Source: Chiua virens
Taxonomy: Eukaryota > Basidiomycota > Agaricomycetes > Boletales > Boletaceae
Reading direction: 5' to 3'
Length of the DNA stretch: 64,000 nt
Assembly (NCBI GenBank): GCA_019787685.1
Contig: JAHNUO010000003.1
Span: 1,178,001 to 1,242,000 of the forward strand
Below, one piece after another: positions 59,701-64,000 of the stretch. A program made the position numbers and the translations under genes. The notes below the pieces were generated by a model. It did no database searches, had not been told where the DNA came from, and worked only from the letters and a program-made list of their open reading frames with translations. The stretch's first letter is position 1. Each line of letters begins with the position of its first letter.

Positions 59701-60580
59701 CAATGCTGTGATCCCATGGTTTGCGTAATGGTATCCTTTCAGATTCCGTTTTTCCAAATACTTTAGCATATTTCATATATTCTCGTGGGACCATCTCTTC
59801 AAGAGTGCGTTCCTTAGGAGGAGAAGGTGAAGTTTCCATGTTTGCGGTAAAAATACGAGATTCCGCGATAGAGTTTGCATATTTGAGTTCTTCTGCGATA
59901 ATGGAATCCAAGAAATCGTCTTCTTCTTGAGAATGACATGATTCCGGGCATCTCCGCATCACAACTGATCCTGTGCTCCAGTCTATATGGGGATTGTGGT
60001 GTTTTAACCATGTATATCCGAGGATAAGATCGTTCTTTCCAAGGTTGGTAATTTCGGCATCCACTATTTCCCTGTGACCTTTGTAATCCATTAAGATCTG
60101 TGTGGCGTGAGTTATAGAACCCGCTTGATTTTTGGTTCCGTCGACATTGAAGACTTGTATGGCATGGGGTAGCGCATGAGTGGGAAGGTTGTGCTTAGTG
60201 ACGTAATCCTTGTGTATGAAGATCGCATTAGCTCCACTATCTAAAAGCGCTTTTGCTCCAACATAACCAATCTGGTTTACTGGGGATACCAAAATTGGTA
60301 AGATAATTTCTTTTTCTACCGATGTAGATCTAATGAAAGACCCATCGGGGATTTGTTTTGGGACAGAATTAAGCACGGAACTATCGTGTCCGCCGCGCTC
60401 CGTAGAGACGCTGTCAACGCTTTCGTTTTCTGTTGTTTTTGGTGATTTAGGTAGTTTATCCTCTTGCCAGGGAGGAGTTTCGGAGTATTTGAAATCAAAC
60501 TTTAAAGAAACAGAGTTTTCATATTCTTTTGGAAGGGTGGTGCGAACGTGAGATCCCAGTTTACTCAGTTCGCCTTGCCT
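56723..60580 (-). CDS. Pol polyprotein (protease, RT, RNase H, integrase, chromodomain)
   Basis: Copies element RNA and inserts the DNA. Residues are counted from the GTG at 60376, because there is no in-frame ATG there and the frame is open back to the frameshift site at 60580. Protease D-S-G-A is at 46-49. RT spans about 240-440 with YIDD at 384-387. RNase H has D535, E576 and D603. The integrase zinc region is H738, H745, C775, C778, and the catalytic triad is D808, D868, E904 (35 residues between the last two). GPY lies at 1037-1039 and a chromodomain at about 1098-1142 (YLIHWKGYDDDERTWEPL). The final residues run through the purine tract and into the LTR. No stop or missing key residue was seen. 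Expected as a Gag-Pol fusion by -1 frameshift. Confidence 0.93.
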   Translation of the reverse strand, partial: RQGELSKLGSHVRTTLPKEYENSVSLKFDFKYSETPPWQEDKLPKSPKTTENESVDSVSTERGGHDSSVLNSVPKQIPDGSFIRSTSVEKEIILPILVSPVNQIGYVGAKALLDSGANAIFIHKDYVTKHNLPTHALPHAIQVFNVDGTKNQAGSITHATQILMDYKGHREIVDAEITNLGKNDLILGYTWLKHHNPHIDWSTGSVVMRRCPESCHSQEEDDFLDSIIAEELKYANSIAESRIFTANMETSPSPPKERTLEEMVPREYMKYAKVFGKTESERIPLRKPWDHSIDLKESFVPKKGRLIPLSVTEQEEVSAFIDDQLKKGYIRPSKSEQTSPVFFIPKKDGKKRMVQDYRYLNEHTSKNNYPLPLISQLVDKLKDAKLFTKMDLRWGYNNVRIKEGDEWKAAFVCHRGSFEPIVMYFGLCNSPATFQTMMNEIFADMNGVVVVYIDDLMIFTNTDDYETHDKIVLEVLKRLEDNDLYVKPEKCFFRVKEVDFLGMIVGTDGIKMDNEKTKAVAEWPTPTSVKHIRSFLGLANFYRRFIKDYGKIARPLHDLTKKDQKFEWTFACDEAFTMLKKAFTTAPILAYPDQNAKYRLECDSSDFATGAVLSLEKEGLWHPVAYNSHSMTPEERNYPIADKEMLSVIRSLELWRHYLEGAKHEFEIWNDHQNLTWFMTLQDLNRRQARWAQYLSRFNFTWHHKAGVTMGKADALSRREDHMIGIEDDNKGILLMDPSKIRSAVTLLYNGDQFLSDVQHKTMKLSPNAMKHLLSIGYKVEDAFLRKGDRIFIPDALCTKSITMFHDTPEAGHPGYDKTLELLSRTYVWPRMNEEVKNYVSHCERCARFKGSNQKTAGLLQPLETPSLPWEDISADFITDLPLSHSYDSILTVVDRFSKEVEFIPCHKTCTSMDLAKLYLSHIWKHHGLPKTIISDRGPQFASQLMKDICSGLKITPKLSTAHHPQTDGQSERMNREVQQYLRMFCAEKDNTWADWLPLAQFSYNSKKHTATKFSPFEITRSYVPRMGIMPQSMKNPAAQNFITDFSEVLEQTKSNIDKAAEHMKNVADKSRSVPPSYSVGDKVWLSTTNLKIKQHPKFTDKWIGPYDIISTHGPNAIKLRLPRTMRIHPVVNISQVTPYKEHLPEQPVYKPRPVVIGDDREEEFEADYIVDSRMKGKRLEYLIHWKGYDDDERTWEPLKNLKNAPDLISDFHEAHPDAPRKLKVTQIKFNSMFRTYDDKTSHEDEDSLHRLNYEIDHSEPDQQKGDSVTISTFPHFSTPTFNLF
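56778..56790 (-). other. Polypurine tract of intact element
   Basis: On minus, AGAAGGGGGATAG lies directly against the 3' LTR. It primes plus-strand DNA. It is also in-frame coding sequence of Pol (QKGDS region). Confidence 0.85.
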
Positions 60581-61752
60581 TTTCCCTTTCCGTTCTTGTT
60601 TTCATACATGTCGAAGTAGTATGCTTGAACTTCCTCAGGGGACATCCCACGGATGGCGGCAAAGGGGTCTTTGGCCGGTACAGATGGGGAAGTGGTGGAA
60701 GTAGAAGATATGGTCTTCTTCTCTTCCTTGTTTGTCGAGTGGACTTTGCGCGAACATTGCGTCTTATGAGATCCGCCGTACCACTTGCACTCACTGCACT
60801 GGTTTTTAGGTTTGGTGCAATCGTTGGTTCTGTGACCTGCACCGCCGCAGTTGTAGCATTTGTTTGAGTTATTGGTCTTCTTTTGACCAATTGCTCTGAC
60901 TTCTTTTCCTGTGAACCAGCCATCTTCGTCTCTTTCGGCGTAAGTGGCTTGGCCAATGTCCATAGCATTGGGATCCTTATACTTCTTATAGCGGTCTGGT
61001 CGCACATAATTGAGTGCTTCCATGGCATTTCCCGCTGTTCGGATCCAGGAGAGGTAGGTAATGACTGCGTGATCACGGTCCGGTTGATATTCTGTGTGTT
61101 TCGGGTCCATGTACATGGGATGGAAGGGGTCTACCCTGTGCCCATCACGGAAGATTTGGTAAATGATGGAGTGGGCGGTGTTTGCCTCGAGGAGTCTTAT
61201 CGCATGGGAAGGGTCAATGTGTGCTTGTAGCCACAGAGCTTCCCATTGGACGATATAGTCTTCTACTCTCATCGTTCCTTGTTTTAGATTTTCTAATTGG
61301 GATCTAGCCCAATCAACCTTGTTGTTTTGTCGGAACATCCCTTCGATGTCCTGTACTAGTGTTGCCCATGTGAGAGCGGAGCCTTTAGCTAAGCGCGTTT
61401 CTGCAAATTGTGCCGCTTTCTTTCCTTTTAGCCGTGAGAGTACGGCTTGTACGGCCCTGTATGAGCCCTTGGGGATGGCGAGATTGTTTACTTCGAGCCA
61501 TCCTTTCATTTTGGCCCACCATTCTTCGAATTTGGCCATTTCTCCGTCATATGACCCTGGGTCTGCGAAGATTTCGACTTTAGAGGACGAGGCCGCAGCC
61601 TGTGGGGGTATTACGGGTAAGGCATTGAGTTGCCCTTCTAGGGCGGCGATAAGGGTTGCTTGCTCTGCAACGAGGGAGAATGCGGCCTGTAGCCGATCTC
61701 CATTCGTGCGAGAGGTGTCGTTCAGGATTCCGAGTGCAGTGTGGTAATCCAT
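60565..61752 (-). CDS. Gag of intact element
   Basis: 395 residues from ATG at 61752. It should form the particle and package RNA. The helical capsid region includes KFEEWWAKMKGWLEV (about 74-88) and SRLKGKKAAQFAETRLAKG. The first knuckle C299-Y-N-C-G-G-A-G-H-R-T-N-D-C312 is a canonical C-x2-C-x4-H-x4-C. A second Cys/His group follows at C319, C322, H329, C333. The C-terminal tail is Lys/Gly-rich and carries the slippery site just before the stop. The start lies 9 nt after the stop of ORF2 and in the same frame (TGG TAA ATA ATA AAA ATG), which would favour reinitiation or, less likely, readthrough. Confidence 0.93.
   Translation of the reverse strand: MDYHTALGILNDTSRTNGDRLQAAFSLVAEQATLIAALEGQLNALPVIPPQAAASSSKVEIFADPGSYDGEMAKFEEWWAKMKGWLEVNNLAIPKGSYRAVQAVLSRLKGKKAAQFAETRLAKGSALTWATLVQDIEGMFRQNNKVDWARSQLENLKQGTMRVEDYIVQWEALWLQAHIDPSHAIRLLEANTAHSIIYQIFRDGHRVDPFHPMYMDPKHTEYQPDRDHAVITYLSWIRTAGNAMEALNYVRPDRYKKYKDPNAMDIGQATYAERDEDGWFTGKEVRAIGQKKTNNSNKCYNCGGAGHRTNDCTKPKNQCSECKWYGGSHKTQCSRKVHSTNKEEKKTISSTSTTSPSVPAKDPFAAIRGMSPEEVQAYYFDMYENKNGKGKGKAN
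60580..60586 (-). promoter_or_regulatory. Candidate -1 frameshift site GGGAAAA
   Basis: In the Gag frame it reads G GGA AAA, which fits X-XXY-YYZ. Five codons later Gag stops (60567-60565), while the -1 frame is open from here through all of Pol. In that frame a TGA lies about 11 codons upstream, so the shift must happen in a short window that includes this heptamer. Confidence 0.75.
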
Positions 61753-61761
61753 TTTTATTAT

Positions 61762-62007
61762 TTACCAGGCGTCAGTTGCTGGTTCTGGTGCTCCCCAGGC
61801 GTTAGCGGTGGCTGTACCGTATTCTTCGTAGGGTGAGAAAAGACCGAAGGTTACTGCGAAAGGGTAGTCTCGGCGTTTGATTGAAACGTAAATTGGTCGT
61901 TGAGATTCTTGTACCTTGTTTGTAAGGTAGAATGCGATGTAAGAGAAGAGGAAGGTGACGAGTGTGCAAGCTGCGATAAAGGTGATTGCTACGAGTTCCC
62001 AAGACAT
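61762..62007 (-). CDS. ORF2: small single-pass membrane protein upstream of Gag
   Basis: 81 residues from ATG at 62007. Residues about 5-28 (LVAITFIAACTLVTFLFSYI and onward) form one strong hydrophobic helix, followed by a basic stretch (SIKRRDYPFAV) and a polar tail. This predicts a single-pass membrane or signal-anchor protein. It starts 11 nt after the ORF1 stop and ends 9 nt before the Gag ATG, in Gag's frame. In unspliced RNA its ATG is the first ATG in any frame. Ty3/Gypsy elements do not normally encode a membrane protein before Gag. Real envelope genes come after pol and are far larger. Function unknown. Confidence 0.7.
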   Translation of the reverse strand: MSWELVAITFIAACTLVTFLFSYIAFYLTNKVQESQRPIYVSIKRRDYPFAVTFGLFSPYEEYGTATANAWGAPEPATDAW

Positions 62008-62018
62008 ACAGATTCTAT

Positions 62019-62721
62019 TTAGAGATATCTGGAGGGGATCCTAAGAGTATTTCTAGGACGTAAGGATGGGTAGTCGAAGTTATCGTATTGTGAGTAGGGG
62101 CGTATACGAGTAGGTACTCGATTCGCTTTGTAGCGTCTCAGGATTCTCTTTCTTTCGAGATCTGTCCTGGCGTTTCTCCTTTCAATCTCTCTGGGTGGGA
62201 GCCAATCGTTTGGATCTCCTAAACTTTCCTCCGATGGTTCTCTCAAAGGAGCTGGTGGGAAAGGTGATGGTTCTCTTTCGGGAATGGGAGCGGGAAAGTA
62301 TTCGCGCTTGACCTCAACTTCCTCGGTTGGATACCTCAATTCTGGGCTGTCGGACCGGGTTGACTCTCGTTCACTAGAGTAGTCTGGGAGCGATGAATCG
62401 TCTCCTAAAAAGTGGCCTAATAAGGCGTGGAAGATTTCGGTGTCGGTGCAGTCTTCGGGATCAAGATCCTCGAGAGCGACGACTTCTGCGAGGTAGGCTG
62501 CGTCGAAGACGTAGGGTTCGTCAACGAGGTCAGGGAATGCCTCTGATGCTGCTGCGATAGCGGAGAGGGGTAGGTTTGACACTGATTGGGCAGGTCAGTT
62601 AAGATCTCCTTTCTGGTCAAGGGTGCGCTATTTGCTTCTGCGATTGCTAGACCTTGAGTCTTTTGCAATTCGGCTTATTGGTAGCAAATGTTCCAACTAC
62701 TTTTCAAGCTTGGGACTTACT
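62019..62721 (-). CDS. ORF1: spliced, acidic-to-basic protein of 187 residues
   Basis: Two exons. Only base 62721 (A) of the first exon is coding; it joins T62581 and G62580 after removal of the 62582-62720 intron. Without splicing the frame has no ATG at all. The product starts MSNLPLSAIAAASEAFPDL. Residues about 15-130 are rich in Asp, Glu, Ser and Pro. The last about 55 are basic (RRNARTDLERKRILRRYKAN). No known domain is recognised. A nucleic-acid-binding tail with an acidic head is plausible but inferred. It stops at 62019, 11 nt before ORF2. No ATG occurs in any frame across it, an unusual constraint. Confidence 0.7.
62582..62720 (-). other. Predicted leader intron that creates the ORF1 start codon
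   Basis: On minus: exon GGGCCCAA, donor GTAAGTCC (62720 onward), branch-like CTGAC (62598-62594, branch A at 62595), acceptor CAATCAG ending at 62582. The 139-nt length and about 13-nt branch-to-acceptor spacing are normal for fungi. The join CCCAA|TGTCAAAC gives ATG in frame with ORF1. No transcript data are available here. Confidence 0.7.
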
Positions 62722-62802
62722 TGGGCCCGGCTGTGTTATTTTGTAGTAGGGGCTACGACGAGGTTGTGACTTGACAGTAGTCGATCAACGGCGAAGATAA
62801 AC

Positions 62803-62813
62803 AACAAAGTTCT
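62803..62813 (-). other. Self-complementary primer-binding site, family C
   Basis: On minus, AGAACTTTGTT begins 2 nt (TT) after the LTR. It is the exact complement of AACAAAGTTCT (62915-62905), the predicted mRNA 5' end. Confidence 0.85.
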
Positions 62814-62815
62814 AA

Positions 62816-63246
62816 TGAAACAACCTAGAACAACCTAGACTGTTAAAGTTGTAGTGGTGTAGTGAAGAGGGGGTTCAGTCCAGTGAAGAGGCGAAAACTC
62901 CAAGAGAACTTTGTTAGAGCTCTCTGGCTGTCATTCATGGGGTTTATATACTACATGGATGTCGGAGTTCTAAACTGAGTATGAACTACGTAGATAAGCA
63001 TAATGTATCCTATTGGATGATAAGGTGTGAATAGATATGAGTCATAGATAAGAACATAGCCTTGCACTGCCGAGTATGAGTCAGTGATAAGGGAAATGAA
63101 AGATAAGGGACATGTGTTGATGGATGCTGTGTTATTGTGGGAGCCAATCGGATATGGTCCTTTGGACAGCCTTGACATGAGGCGTATATCTTTAGAATAG
63201 ATTGAATGTAGGAGTTGAGAAGTGAGGAAAAGTTGATATCGTAACA
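62816..63246 (-). repeat. 5' LTR of intact element
   Basis: 431 bp, identical to 56347-56777. Contains the promoter at 62943-62950 and the predicted RNA start at about 62915, which divides U3 from R. Confidence 0.95.
62943..62950 (-). promoter_or_regulatory. TATA box of intact element
   Basis: TATATAAA on minus. AACAAAGTTCT, the start predicted by self-priming, begins 35 nt after the first T. Confidence 0.75.
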
Positions 63247-63251
63247 AGAAC
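63247..63251. repeat. Target-site duplication AGAAC (right)
   Basis: Matches 56342-56346. Confidence 0.95.
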
Positions 63252-64000
63252 TGTCACTTTGCCACCACTGAAGTTGAATATCTCAGCATGATTGCTCAAC
63301 CCGGCAAACTCGCCATGGACCCCATCAAGGTCGCTGGCATTGCTGATTGGCCCACTCCCACCAAGCTCAAGGACGTCCGATCGTTCATGGGCTTCGCCAA
63401 CTTCTACCGCCGGTTCATTCCGGACTACTCCACCATCGCTCGCCCCCTTGTCAATCTTACCAAGAAAGACGCACCTTGGATCTGGGATACCCCTCAGATC
63501 ACTGCCTTCGAACACCTTAAAAGGGCTTTTACCTTTGATCCGGTCCTCCAATTTCCGGATACCTCTCGACCCATCGCTATTGCCACCGATGCTTCTAAAT
63601 TCGCATCGGGTGGTGTACTCCTCCAGACTGACTCAAACGGCGACTGGAAACCTTGCTCCTACCTTTCACAGTCTTTCAACACTGCGGAAAGGAACTACAA
63701 TATCTATGACCACGAGCTCCTCGCCATCATTAGATCCTTGAAAGCCTGCCACCACTACCTTCATGGTAGTGCTACTCCTGTGACCGTCTTCTCGGATCAC
63801 AAAAACCTCACCTACTTCCGACAACCCCAAAACCTCAACCATTGTCAAGCCCGCTGGCTTCTCGACCTTGCCGACTTCGATCTCACGTTCTCCCATGTGC
63901 CAGGCAAACTCCTCGATGGTCCGGACGCACTCTCCCGGCATCCCAACCATATTACCTCAGACTCAGACAACGAAGATGTCACGCTCCTCCCGGACAACAT
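63252..64000 (+). pseudogene. Gypsy family A copy 1: RT end and RNase H
   Basis: Continues the RT interrupted at 56346. It reads CHFATTEVEYLSMIAQPGKL, PTPTKLKDVRSFMGFANFYR and TKKDAPWIWDTPQITAFEHL, then RNase H with IAIATDASKFASGGVLLQTD, YDHELLAIIRSLKACHHYL and VFSDHKNLTYFRQPQN (Asp, Glu and Asp all present). It ends LLDGPDALSRHPNHIT and runs off the window. This portion is open, so the copy was inactivated mainly by the upstream lesions and the insertion. Confidence 0.9.

Larger units (their letters stand above)
56347..63246 (-). mobile_element. Intact family-C Ty3/Gypsy chromovirus with two extra 5' ORFs
   Basis: 6,900 bp, coding on the minus strand. Order from its 5' end (right): LTR 62816-63246, self-primer site, spliced leader, ORF1 (187 residues, start made by splicing), ORF2 (81 residues, membrane), Gag (395), Pol by -1 frameshift (about 1,285), purine tract, LTR 56347-56777. 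The LTRs are 431 bp and identical as read, the 5-bp duplication is perfect, and all catalytic residues checked are present. It is therefore a very recent insertion and probably autonomous. It sits in the RT of a family-A Gypsy. Decayed relatives lie at 4865-5492, 33600-34594 and 41136-41816. Confidence 0.93.

Noticed and set aside
61762..62007. ORF2 as a retroviral envelope gene
   Set aside because: It is far too small, lies before Gag, and has no signal-peptide plus fusion-type layout. Only a single membrane segment is supported.
62417..62668. 83-codon frame overlapping ORF1 on the minus strand
   Set aside because: It has no ATG (opens at TTG), overlaps the predicted intron, and the splicing model explains the region better.
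1..64000. CRISPR arrays, tRNA or rRNA genes, bacterial operons
   Set aside because: No regularly spaced direct repeats, tRNA-like arms or rRNA landmarks were noticed. All context is eukaryotic transposons.

Overview
The window looks like a transposon graveyard from a mushroom-forming basidiomycete (Agaricomycetes). This rests on the mix of families seen together: Tf1/sushi-type chromoviruses, a DIRS-like tyrosine-recombinase retroelement, a Plavaka-type (CACTA-like) transposase with an adjacent DUF6698-like gene, hAT, and several Copia relics. I found no convincing single-copy host gene, rRNA, tRNA or CRISPR array. The species cannot be named from the sequence.

Layout. 1-1247: 3' end and LTR of a family-A Gypsy relative. 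1250-3750: Copia relic (-). 3755-7275: hAT relic (+), split by a family-C solo LTR. 7800-16902: family-A Gypsy copy (-), split at 10104-13855 by a deleted family-B element with a CTTAC duplication. 16956-18002: Copia tail and LTR. 18128-18980: family-A solo LTR holding a smaller solo LTR. 19700-22081: Copia (-). 22297-23880: long inverted repeat. 25476-27360: Copia (+) with an internal deletion. 27363-30886: family-B copy (-) with two nested solo LTRs. 33600-41816: decayed family-C Gypsy (+), split by a 6.5-kb DIRS-like element (-) with about 400-bp inverted termini. 41817-42780: family-A fragment. 43100-52160: Plavaka-type transposase, DUF6698-like and unrecognised relics (-). 52848-64000: family-A Gypsy (+), running off the window and split by an intact family-C element.

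The intact element at 56347-63246 (coding on -) is the highlight. It has identical 431-bp LTRs, an AGAAC target duplication, Gag, a full Pol with protease, RT, RNase H, integrase and chromodomain, and two extra small ORFs ahead of Gag. The first has no ATG in the genomic sequence. A 139-nt intron with good fungal signals would, when removed, join A to TG and create exactly its start codon. The unspliced RNA has no ATG in any frame for about 900 nt, until the start of the second ORF, a small membrane protein. The element therefore seems to choose its first protein by splicing. Gag and Pol are linked by a likely -1 frameshift at GGGAAAA.

Three Gypsy families (A, B, C) share another feature: the primer-binding site, 2 nt past the LTR, is an 11-12 nt perfect complement of that family's own predicted mRNA 5' end, 31-35 nt after the start of a TATA box. 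This is Tf1-type self-priming. Coding relics are broken by stops and frameshifts, and the older ones are poor in CpG.
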